A stretch of 64,000 nucleotides of DNA from Lysobacteraceae bacterium (lineage in GTDB: Bacteria; Pseudomonadota; Gammaproteobacteria; Nitrococcales; AK92). A program made the translations under genes and the position numbers. The notes under the pieces are model-generated. The model saw only the letters and a list, made by a program, of their open reading frames with translations, was not told the DNA's origin and ran no database searches. How positions within the stretch are numbered: position 1 is the stretch's first letter; every line of letters begins with the position of its first letter. The stretch covers positions 1 to 64,000 of the forward strand of contig JAAYIK010000035.1 of NCBI GenBank assembly GCA_012523465.1, given 5' to 3'. Positions 1 through 6,587 of the stretch are shown here, piece by piece.

Positions 1-1
1 G

Positions 2-148
2 CAGCGTGAGCGCTTTGCGGCCGAGCGCGACCTGGCGGCGGCCCGCTACGGTTACCTGCTCGGCTACCTGCAGCTGCAGGCCGCGGTGGGCGCGGCGACC
101 ACCCCCGCTCCGCTCGAGGAGATCAACAGTTACCTGCTGGCAGAATGA
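2..148 (+). CDS. TolC-family outer membrane efflux protein, C-terminal fragment
   Basis: Only the last 48 codons lie in the window; the gene begins before base 1 and ends with TGA at 146-148. The visible residues (QRERFAAERDLAAARYGYLL, then a closing EINSYLLAE) match the end of TolC-type outer membrane channels, where the last periplasmic helix has RDL..ARY.YLL followed by a short tail. TolC proteins form the outer membrane duct of type I secretion and efflux systems. Nothing upstream is visible, so the partner transporter is unknown. The family call rests on a short stretch. Confidence 0.6.
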   Translation, partial: QRERFAAERDLAAARYGYLLGYLQLQAAVGAATTPAPLEEINSYLLAE

Positions 149-244
149 GAGGCGTTATCCTAGTGGCCACTATGCAGTGAAACGTGCGTCGACCGCGGAA
201 ACTCACGTGGGCCGAGTGCGACGCCGCAGGGATCGGTTCTTGTC

Positions 245-280
245 ATTCACTTAAACAATATATATATTATGAATGTGAAT
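245..280. promoter_or_regulatory. Inverted-repeat operator overlapping the start of the ArsR/BigR-type regulator
   Basis: ATTCAC at 245-250 and GTGAAT at 275-280 form an inverted repeat around a perfect AT palindrome, AATATATATATT, at 257-268. The block covers the ATG of the regulator at 269, so a bound repressor would block its own operon. BigR and SqrR regulators are known to bind AT-rich palindromes at their own promoters; the assignment here is by position and symmetry only. Confidence 0.5.
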
Positions 281-619
281 ATCGATTCCATCCCACCAGC
301 GCCGTTGCCTTCGCTGGATATCCAGAAGCTGCGTGAGAACGCCGGAGAGGCAGAACGGCTGCTGAAGAGCCTGGCCAACCCGGATCGGCTGCTGCTGCTG
401 TGCCAGCTGGCCAAGGGCGAGATGAACGTCGGTCAGCTGGAGCAGCAGCTCGGCATACACCAGCCGACGCTGTCGCAACAGCTGGGCGTGTTGCGGCGCG
501 AAGGCCTGGTAGCGACGAGGCGCGAAGGCAAGCAGATCTTCTACCGAATTAACAGTGGTCCGGCGCTGGCCGTGATCAACACGCTGTACCACTTGTTTTG
601 TGAAGGAGACGGTGGATGA
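269..619 (+). CDS. ArsR/SmtB-family sulfide/persulfide-responsive repressor (BigR/SqrR type)
   Basis: This 116-residue winged-helix protein has the ArsR fold (SLANPDRLLLLCQL, then QPTLSQQLGVLRREGL as recognition helix and wing). It carries the two cysteines typical of the BigR/SqrR branch, one in LLLLCQL near residue 46 and one in LYHLFCEGD near residue 111. In those proteins they form a di- or tetrasulfide with reactive sulfur and release DNA. It lacks the metal-binding Cys box of ArsR/SmtB proper. It overlaps the next gene by 4 bases (ATGA), so it is the first gene of a sulfur operon. The ATG has no clear ribosome-binding site and lies inside the palindrome, so the transcript may be leaderless or start slightly downstream. 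Confidence 0.85.
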   Translation: MNVNIDSIPPAPLPSLDIQKLRENAGEAERLLKSLANPDRLLLLCQLAKGEMNVGQLEQQLGIHQPTLSQQLGVLRREGLVATRREGKQIFYRINSGPALAVINTLYHLFCEGDGG

Positions 620-1050
620 CCATTGATTGGTCGAATTTCACGCCGGGCTCCGCCTTGCTGGGCGGAATCATGATCGGCGTGGCGGTGTCCGCCTTCGTGC
701 TGTTCAACGGGCGCGTGGCGGGGATCACCGGCATGATCGCCTCCCAGCTGCAGCCCGAGGCCGAGGGCAGACTGGAGAAGCTGTTGTTTCTGCTGGGCAT
801 GGCTGCCGCGCCGCTGCTGTGGTCGCTGGCGAACGCCATGCCTGCCATCGCGTATCAGGGCAGCTGGCCGCAGTTGCTGATTGCCGGACTGCTGGTCGGC
901 TTTGGCACCCGTTACGGCTCCGGCTGTACCAGCGGCCATGGCGTCTGCGGTCTGTCCCGTCTCTCGCCGCGGGCGCTGGTCGCCACCTTGTGCTTCATGG
1001 CGGGCGGCTTTGCCACCGTGTTCGTGTTGCGCCATTGGCTGGGAGGCTGA
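616..1050 (+). CDS. YeeE/YedE family sulfur transporter, first half
   Basis: This 144-residue hydrophobic protein has about four membrane segments and the family signature GSGCTSGHGVCGLSR near residues 100-114. In TsuA/YeeE the conserved cysteines of this motif pass thiosulfate through the membrane. The start overlaps the regulator stop and has AAGGAG upstream. It is half the length of E. coli YeeE and is followed 3 bases later by a second half-size protein, the arrangement usual in BigR operons, where the two halves act as a pair. Import or export of sulfur compounds across the inner membrane is the likely role; the exact substrate is not shown. Confidence 0.85.
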   Translation: MTIDWSNFTPGSALLGGIMIGVAVSAFVLFNGRVAGITGMIASQLQPEAEGRLEKLLFLLGMAAAPLLWSLANAMPAIAYQGSWPQLLIAGLLVGFGTRYGSGCTSGHGVCGLSRLSPRALVATLCFMAGGFATVFVLRHWLGG

Positions 1051-1053
1051 GCG

Positions 1054-1491
1054 ATGCTGCGACTGATGGCATTTCTGTGCGGCCTGCTGTTCGGCTCCGG
1101 CCTGCTGGTCTCGGGGCTCGCCAACCCTGCCAAGGTGCTGGCTTTCCTCGACCTGACCGGTGCCTGGGATCCCTCCTTGGCGCTGGTGATGGCCGGCGCC
1201 ATCGGCGTCGCGCTGCTGCCGTTCACCCTGGCCAAGCAACGCGCGCGCTCGCTGCTGGGCGCGCCGATACAGCTGCCGACGCGGCGCGACATTGACCGTC
1301 CGCTGGTGATCGGGAGCCTGCTGTTCGGCGTCGGCTGGGGCCTAGCCGGCATTTGCCCGGGACCGGCGGTGACCCTGCTGGGTAGCGGCTACTGGCAGGC
1401 CTACGTGTTCTTCGCCGCGCTGCTGGCTGGCAGCTTCGGCTACGAGTTCCTGGAGCGGCGTCAGGCCGCGGCCGCATTGGTCAGGTCGTAA
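1054..1491 (+). CDS. YeeE/YedE family sulfur transporter, second half (DUF6691-like)
   Basis: This 145-residue membrane protein carries the second-half motif GLAGICPGPA near residue 100, with the conserved cysteine. It begins with an LCGLLFGSGLLVSGLANPAK helix typical of the partner of the upstream half. The 3-base gap to the previous gene implies translational coupling. Together the two halves would reproduce the full YeeE fold. A GC-rich hairpin follows the stop, so expression of the downstream hydrolase may be partly uncoupled. Confidence 0.85.
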   Translation: MLRLMAFLCGLLFGSGLLVSGLANPAKVLAFLDLTGAWDPSLALVMAGAIGVALLPFTLAKQRARSLLGAPIQLPTRRDIDRPLVIGSLLFGVGWGLAGICPGPAVTLLGSGYWQAYVFFAALLAGSFGYEFLERRQAAAALVRS

Positions 1492-1492
1492 A

Positions 1493-1516
1493 GCTGGGCG
1501 CGAACGGACGCCCAGC
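1493..1516 (+). terminator. Hairpin after the YeeE pair, possible partial terminator
   Basis: GCTGGGCG (1493-1500) and CGCCCAGC (1509-1516) form a perfect 8-bp stem with an 8-base loop, directly after the stop codon. Only an imperfect T-rich stretch follows, so it may act as an attenuator or RNA end-stabiliser. Confidence 0.4.
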
Positions 1517-1608
1517 GGCCGTCTTGTTGTCAAAGGACTGAGCGGCTGGCAAGCGAGGCAAGGAATTCAACCCTGGCGCTGTCCCTGCAGACAAAGATGG
1601 AGCAAGCC

Positions 1609-2472
1609 ATGCGACCCCATGTTGAGGCATTTTTCGATCCGGCGACCTACACCTACAGCTACGTCGTGAGCGATCCGCAAACTAGGAAATGCGCCATCAT
1701 CGATTCGGTGATGGACTATGATCCTGCGTCCGGACGCACCTCCTACGCCAGCGCCGACCGCATCGTGGACTACGTCCGCGAGCAAGGCCTGACGGTCGAG
1801 TGGCTGCTGGAGACCCATGTCCACGCCGATCATCTGTCGGCGGCGCCGTACCTCAGGGAGAAACTGGGCGGCCGGCTAGGCATCGGCGAGAAGGTCACCG
1901 TGGTACAGGAAACCTTCGGTAAGCTGTTCAACGCAGGTCCCGACTTCGCTCGCGACGGCAGTCAGTTCGATCACCTGTTCCGCGATGGCGAGGCCTTCCA
2001 GGTTGGCTCCATCGCGGCGCGGGTCATTCATACCCCCGGCCACACCCCGGCTTGCGTGACCTATGTGATCGGCGATGCCGCTTTCATCGGCGACACCTTG
2101 TTCATGCCGGACTACGGCACCGCCCGCTGTGACTTCCCCGGCGGCGATGCCCGCACCCTCTACCGCTCGATCCGCAAGCTGTTCGAGCTGCCGGACGAGA
2201 CCCGGATGTTCATGTGCCATGACTACAAGGCGCCGGGCCGGGACGAGTTCCGCTACGAGACCACGGTCGGTGAGCAGCGCCGGCACAACGTGCACGTGCA
2301 TGAGGGCGTCAGCGAGGACGAGTTCGTCACCATGCGCACGGCGCGCGACGCCACCCTGGACATGCCGACACTCATTCTGCCGTCGGTGCAGGTGAACATG
2401 CGCGGCGGCCAGCTGCCGCCGCCGGAGGACAACGGGGTGCGCTATCTCAAGATTCCGCTCAACGCGCTCTGA
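1609..2472 (+). CDS. MBL-fold persulfide dioxygenase-like hydrolase (ETHE1/Blh-related)
   Basis: This metallo-beta-lactamase-fold protein has the motif THVHADHLSA (metal ligands H70, H72, D74, H75 from the chosen start), a later HTPGHTPA and GDTLF, matching the BigR-operon hydrolase family related to ETHE1 persulfide dioxygenase. ETHE1 oxidises glutathione persulfide to sulfite with an iron centre. I start at ATG 1609 because GGAG at 1599-1602 sits 6 bases before it; an in-frame ATG at 1597 would overlap that site. That gives 287 residues. The neighbours (sulfide-sensing regulator and sulfur transporters) support sulfide or persulfide detoxification. No sulfide:quinone reductase or rhodanese is adjacent. 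Confidence 0.85.
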   Translation: MRPHVEAFFDPATYTYSYVVSDPQTRKCAIIDSVMDYDPASGRTSYASADRIVDYVREQGLTVEWLLETHVHADHLSAAPYLREKLGGRLGIGEKVTVVQETFGKLFNAGPDFARDGSQFDHLFRDGEAFQVGSIAARVIHTPGHTPACVTYVIGDAAFIGDTLFMPDYGTARCDFPGGDARTLYRSIRKLFELPDETRMFMCHDYKAPGRDEFRYETTVGEQRRHNVHVHEGVSEDEFVTMRTARDATLDMPTLILPSVQVNMRGGQLPPPEDNGVRYLKIPLNAL

Positions 2473-2533
2473 TGCTGCTTGCCATGGGCGGCAGCACGGT
2501 CGACCGGAGTGCCGGGGCGAGAAACAACGCGGA

Positions 2534-2547
2534 TTGACCTGCGTCAA
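2534..2547. promoter_or_regulatory. FNR/ANR-type binding site upstream of cytochrome c peroxidase
   Basis: TTGAC-CTGC-GTCAA is a perfect 5+4+5 palindrome of the Crp/FNR class (FNR consensus TTGAT-N4-ATCAA; the GTCAA variant is common for ANR/FixK-type sites). It lies 81 bases before the peroxidase ATG, a normal activating distance. Bacterial di-haem peroxidases are typically induced at low oxygen by FNR-type regulators. Confidence 0.65.
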
Positions 2548-2628
2548 GTCGGTTTTGTTGCACTGCGTTAGGCTGGGAAACCTAAGAAAGACCAGCCGGC
2601 AACGCCGGCATTTGATGGGGGACTTTTC

Positions 2629-3624
2629 ATGAAGAAGACCGCGTTGGCTGTTGGCGCCAGCCTGCTGCTGGCCACCACCGCCTGGGCGATGAAGCCGAAC
2701 AACGAGCCGATCCAGCCGATCGAGCCGGCAGTAATCACCGATCCGCAAAAGGTCGAGCTGGGCAAGATGCTGTTCTTCGAGCCGCGGCTGTCGAAGTCCG
2801 GCTTCATCTCCTGCAACTCCTGCCACAACCTGAGCACGGGCGGCAGCGACAACCTGCCGACCTCCATCGGGCATAACTGGCAGGAGGGCCCGATCAACGC
2901 GCCCACCGTGCTGAACTCCAGCATGAACCTGGCGCAGTTCTGGGACGGCCGGGCCGCCGACCTCAAGGAACAGGCAGCCGGTCCCATCGCCAACCCGATT
3001 GAAATGGCCTTCAGCCACACCCTGGCGGTGGAGGTGCTGCAGTCCATTCCTCAGTACCGCGAGCTGTTCAAGGCGGTCTACGGCACGGACGAGATCACCA
3101 TCGACCACGTGACCGACGCCATCGCGGCCTTCGAGGAGACCCTGGTGACTCCGAACTCCCGCTTTGACCAGTGGCTGCGGGGCGACGAGAATGCGCTGAC
3201 CAAGACCGAGCTGGAGGGTTATCAGCTGTTCAAGAGCATCGGCTGCGTGGCCTGTCACTACGGCCCGGCGGTGGGCGGCGCCTCGTTCCAGAAGATGGGT
3301 CTGGTCGAGCCGTATCAGACCACCAACCCGTCGCAAGGCGTGGCGGGGCTGACCGGCAAGGACGCGGACCGGTTCCTGTTCAAGGTGCCGACGCTGCGCA
3401 ACGTCGAGCTGACCTATCCGTACTTCCACGATGGCGCCTATTGGCGGCTGGAGGACGCGGTGGACGTCATGGCACGCTTGCAGCTCGGCCGCAAGTTGAG
3501 CGACGAGGAAATCGGCAAGATCGTCGCGTTCCTCAAGACCTTGACCGGCGAGCAGCCGCAGATCACGCTGCCGATCCTGCCGCCGTCCACCAACGACACC
3601 CCGCGGCCGCAGCCGTTCGGCTGA
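2629..3624 (+). CDS. Di-haem cytochrome c peroxidase
   Basis: This 331-residue periplasmic protein has a signal peptide (MKKTALAVGASLLLATTAWA) and two haem-binding motifs, CNSCH (C62-C65-H66) and CVACH (C206-C209-H210), spaced as in bacterial CcpA/MauG-family peroxidases. Other family features are FWDGRA, NPIEMAF and the closing TLRNVELTYPYFHDG. It reduces hydrogen peroxide with electrons from small cytochromes or quinol. GGGGGA lies before the ATG. The FNR-like palindrome upstream suggests microaerobic induction. It is monocistronic: a GC-rich hairpin and about 120 bases separate it from the next gene. Confidence 0.92.
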   Translation: MKKTALAVGASLLLATTAWAMKPNNEPIQPIEPAVITDPQKVELGKMLFFEPRLSKSGFISCNSCHNLSTGGSDNLPTSIGHNWQEGPINAPTVLNSSMNLAQFWDGRAADLKEQAAGPIANPIEMAFSHTLAVEVLQSIPQYRELFKAVYGTDEITIDHVTDAIAAFEETLVTPNSRFDQWLRGDENALTKTELEGYQLFKSIGCVACHYGPAVGGASFQKMGLVEPYQTTNPSQGVAGLTGKDADRFLFKVPTLRNVELTYPYFHDGAYWRLEDAVDVMARLQLGRKLSDEEIGKIVAFLKTLTGEQPQITLPILPPSTNDTPRPQPFG

Positions 3625-3641
3625 TCCCGGGGTAAGCAAGC

Positions 3642-3671
3642 CCCCTGCCGTCGCTGCGGCACCGGCAGGGG
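3642..3671 (+). terminator. GC-rich hairpin after cytochrome c peroxidase
   Basis: CCCCTGCCG (3642-3650) pairs perfectly with CGGCAGGGG (3663-3671). It lacks a T-tract, so it may be a weak or factor-assisted terminator. Confidence 0.45.
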
Positions 3672-3744
3672 TAGGCAGGGGAGGACCAGGGATCGGATCA
3701 GCGTGAGTCGCTGGCGCGCCGCTCGCCCCTGATATGGACGAACC

Positions 3745-5508
3745 ATGAAGCAATTGGCGCGCTGGCTGCCGATCCTGGAGTGGGGGCGGAGCTATCACCG
3801 CAGGCTGGCGGTGCAAGACGGCGTAGCCGCCGCAATCGTCACTCTGATGCTGGTCCCACAGAGCCTGGCCTACGCCATGCTCGCCGGCCTGCCCCCTGCT
3901 GCTGGCCTTTATGCCAGTATGCTGCCGCTGGTCGGCTATGCCCTGTTCGGTTCCAGTTCCACGCTGGCCGTGGGTCCGGTGGCGGTCGTCTCATTGATGA
4001 CCGCCACTGCCTTGAGCCCGCATTTCGCTGCAGGAACGCCCGAATACGCCGCCGCCGCCCTGCTGCTGGCGCTGCTTTCCGGCCTGGTGCTGGTGCTGCT
4101 GGCGCTGCTGCGGCTTGATTTCCTTGCTAATTTTCTCAGTCACCCGGTAATCTCCGGCTTCATCAGCGGCTCGGCGGTGCTGATCGCCGTCGGCCAGCTG
4201 CGCCATATTCTGGGCGTGGAAGCCGGGGGCGACACGCTGGCCGAGCTGCTGCCAGCGCTCTGGCGCGCGCTACCGCAGCTGCATGGGCCGACCCTGCTCA
4301 TCGGTGCAGGCAGCTTGCTGCTGCTTTATCTGGGCCGCAATCGGCTCGGCGGCTGGCTGCGGGCGCGCGGTGTGCGGCCAGGGACGGCCAGCATCCTGGT
4401 GCGGGCCTGGCCGGCTCTCGTCTTGCTAGCTGCTATTGGTCTGGCGTCGGCGCTGGATTTGGCCCAGGTAGGCGTGGCGGTGGTGGGGACGGTGCCGGCC
4501 GGCTTGCCGCCGCTCACGCTGCCGCCCCTGGACCGGCAGCTGGCTTGGCAGCTGTTGCCGGCCGCGGTGCTGATCAGCCTGGTCGGCTTCATCGAGACGA
4601 TTTCCGTGGCCCACACCCTGGCCGCCAAGCGACGCCAGCGAATCCGCCCTGAGCAGGAGCTGCTGGGGCTGGGAGCCGCCAATCTGGCCGCTGCCGTCAG
4701 TGGCGGCTTTCCAGTCACGGGCGGCTTTGCCCGCTCGGTGGTCAATTTCGACGCCGGCGCGCAGACGCCCATGGCCGGCATCTTCACTGCCGGCGGCATC
4801 GCCCTGGTGGCGCTGTTCTTCACGCCTTGGCTGCAAAACCTGCCCGAGGCGGTGCTGGCGGCCATTATCATCGTTGCCGTGCTCGGCTTGGTCGACCTCC
4901 CCGCGCTGCGTCGGGTCTGGCGTTTCTCCCGACAGGACTTCGCCGCCATGATGGCGACTCAGCTTGGTGTGATGCTGCTCGGCGTCGAGGCGGGCATCAT
5001 GCTGGGGGTGGCGCTGTCACTGCTGCTGTTCCTGTGGCGCACCAGCCGACCGCACATGGCGGTGGTGGGCCAGGTGCCAGGTACCGAGCATTTCCGCAAC
5101 GTCGAGCGCTTCCCGGTGGCGTGCAGTGAGTCGGTGCTGTCGGTGCGCATCGACGAGAGCCTGTATTTCTCCAACATCCGCTTCCTGGAGGAGCGCCTAC
5201 TGCAGCTCGCGCTCGCCCGGCCCGGGGTGCGGCATCTGGTGCTGATGTGCTCGGGAGTCAATCACATTGATGCCAGCGCGCTGGACAGCCTCGATGCCCT
5301 TGCCGAACGGCTGCGGGCGGCGGGCATCCAGCTGCACCTGTCGGAAGTGAAGGGGCCGGTGATGGATCAGCTGCGGCGCTCAGATTTCCTGGAGCGCTTC
5401 GGCGGTCAGGTCTTCGTCAGCCAGTTCCAGGCGCTGCAGACGCTGGATCCGGCCAGCATCGTCGCGCCCGGCCAGCCGGCCGACCAGGCGCGGTCGGAGC
5501 GGCGCTAG
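3745..5508 (+). CDS. SulP family anion permease with C-terminal STAS domain
   Basis: This 587-residue protein has the SulP signature LVPQSLAYAMLAGLPPAAGL near residue 35, about 10-12 membrane segments to residue about 430, and a STAS domain from about 450 with the MCSGVNHIDASALDSLD core. SulP transporters carry sulfate, bicarbonate or other anions. The substrate cannot be read from sequence. The nearby sulfur operon favours sulfate or sulfite, while bicarbonate remains possible. The gene is on the same strand as the peroxidase but separated by a hairpin, so probably transcribed alone. Confidence 0.9.
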   Translation: MKQLARWLPILEWGRSYHRRLAVQDGVAAAIVTLMLVPQSLAYAMLAGLPPAAGLYASMLPLVGYALFGSSSTLAVGPVAVVSLMTATALSPHFAAGTPEYAAAALLLALLSGLVLVLLALLRLDFLANFLSHPVISGFISGSAVLIAVGQLRHILGVEAGGDTLAELLPALWRALPQLHGPTLLIGAGSLLLLYLGRNRLGGWLRARGVRPGTASILVRAWPALVLLAAIGLASALDLAQVGVAVVGTVPAGLPPLTLPPLDRQLAWQLLPAAVLISLVGFIETISVAHTLAAKRRQRIRPEQELLGLGAANLAAAVSGGFPVTGGFARSVVNFDAGAQTPMAGIFTAGGIALVALFFTPWLQNLPEAVLAAIIIVAVLGLVDLPALRRVWRFSRQDFAAMMATQLGVMLLGVEAGIMLGVALSLLLFLWRTSRPHMAVVGQVPGTEHFRNVERFPVACSESVLSVRIDESLYFSNIRFLEERLLQLALARPGVRHLVLMCSGVNHIDASALDSLDALAERLRAAGIQLHLSEVKGPVMDQLRRSDFLERFGGQVFVSQFQALQTLDPASIVAPGQPADQARSERR

Positions 5509-5577
5509 GGCACAGCTTGGGATTCGCGCCGGCAGAGCCATATCGGGGAAAGCCCGGGCTTGTCGGAGCGTGCCGAT

Positions 5578-6330
5578 ATGGCGCAAGCCGCGCATCGACG
5601 ATCAAGGGCGGGCGGTCGGCGCGCTGCTGTCCTCGCGCTCGCCTTACTGGTGCTGGCCGCTGCCTGGCTGGGGCCGCTGCCGGCCCTGGTCGCACATTCC
5701 TTTGCCGCCCACATGGCCATACACGTGACGGTGGTCACCGTGGCCGCGCCGCTGCTGGCGGGCGCAATGGCCGGCGGGCGCTGCGACCCGGTCCGCCGCG
5801 CTCCGGCGCTGTTCGCGCCGGTGCCGACCTCGCTGCTGGAGATGGCGGTAGTCTGGAGCTGGCACGCGCCGCTGCTGCATCACTGGTCGCGCCATTCCGG
5901 CTGGGGGCTAGTGCTGGAACAGGGCATGTTCCTGGCAGCCGGGACGCTGGTCTGGTTGGCAGGGTTCGGGGGCGATCCGGCAACCCGCCACGAGCGACGG
6001 GCTGCCGGCATGGTCGGGCTGCTGCTGGCGGCCATGCACATGACGCTGCTGGGTGCCCTGCTGGCGCTCGCGCCGCGCACCTTGTACGGCCACGCCGGGC
6101 CGGCTGCCATGGGGCTGACGGCGCTGGAGGATCAGCAGCTGGGCGGCGTGCTCATGCTGTTGGTAGCTGGCACGGCCTACCTGGCCGGCAGCCTCTGCCT
6201 GCTGGGTGGGCTGCTGCGGAGCGGTGAAGCACTCAGATCGCCAGGTCCCTGGGCCAGCCTACCAGCTCGTCGTGATCCACCGTATCGATGGCGGAGGGGC
6301 CGCTGTCGCGGGTATTCCAGGCATAGTTGA
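5578..6330 (+). CDS. CtaG-like cytochrome c oxidase assembly protein (caa3_CtaG family)
   Basis: This is a membrane protein with about six segments and the family features FAAHMAIHVTVV near the N-terminus and TALEDQQLGGVLML near the C-terminus. The family helps assemble copper-containing haem oxidases. The start is ATG 5578, with GGAG at 5565-5568; an upstream TTG at 5560 is less likely. The homologous part ends near base 6225. The open frame then runs on for about 35 unrelated, arginine-rich residues to 6330 and overlaps a convergent gene. A TGA sits at 6225-6227 one frame away, so loss of one G near 6222 would explain the tail, and the true end is probably 6227. Confidence 0.8.
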   Translation: MAQAAHRRSRAGGRRAAVLALALLVLAAAWLGPLPALVAHSFAAHMAIHVTVVTVAAPLLAGAMAGGRCDPVRRAPALFAPVPTSLLEMAVVWSWHAPLLHHWSRHSGWGLVLEQGMFLAAGTLVWLAGFGGDPATRHERRAAGMVGLLLAAMHMTLLGALLALAPRTLYGHAGPAAMGLTALEDQQLGGVLMLLVAGTAYLAGSLCLLGGLLRSGEALRSPGPWASLPARRDPPYRWRRGRCRGYSRHS

Positions 6331-6466
6331 GTCTCGCGTAGACCGTGGCCATCCGCTCTTCCAGCAGCTCGTGGGCGGCTTCCGGCTCGTCCTCGATGTC
6401 CTCGATCAGCTCCTCCAGCGTCTGCGCCGCATCGCGCAGGGGCAGCAGAATCCAGTCGGCATCCAT
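6233..6466 (-). CDS. Small acidic conserved-looking protein of unknown function
   Basis: This is a 77-residue acidic soluble protein (EELIEDIEDEPEAAHELLEE, then LNYAWNTRDSGPSAIDTVDH). I do not recognise a family. It is believed real because GAGGA lies 7 bases before the ATG and because the protein has normal non-repetitive composition, unlike the arginine/alanine-rich shadows around it. It is convergent with the CtaG-like gene and overlaps only that gene's suspect tail. No function is proposed. Confidence 0.6.
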   Translation of the reverse strand: MDADWILLPLRDAAQTLEELIEDIEDEPEAAHELLEERMATVYARLNYAWNTRDSGPSAIDTVDHDELVGWPRDLAI

Positions 6467-6587
6467 GACGGGTTCCTCACAGTTGGCTGGCCGCCGTGTT
6501 TACCGGAAGCGGCGCGTAACCACAAGTGTCTGGGAGTCGAAATGCCTCCATATCAAGCCGCAAGGAGACTTGTACTCGGGAGGCATC

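Noticed and set aside
1876..3816. 646-codon open frame on the minus strand opposite the hydrolase and peroxidase
   Set aside because: It lies antisense to two well-recognised genes and is rich in Arg, His, Gln and Val in no known pattern; long stop-free antisense frames are expected at this GC content.
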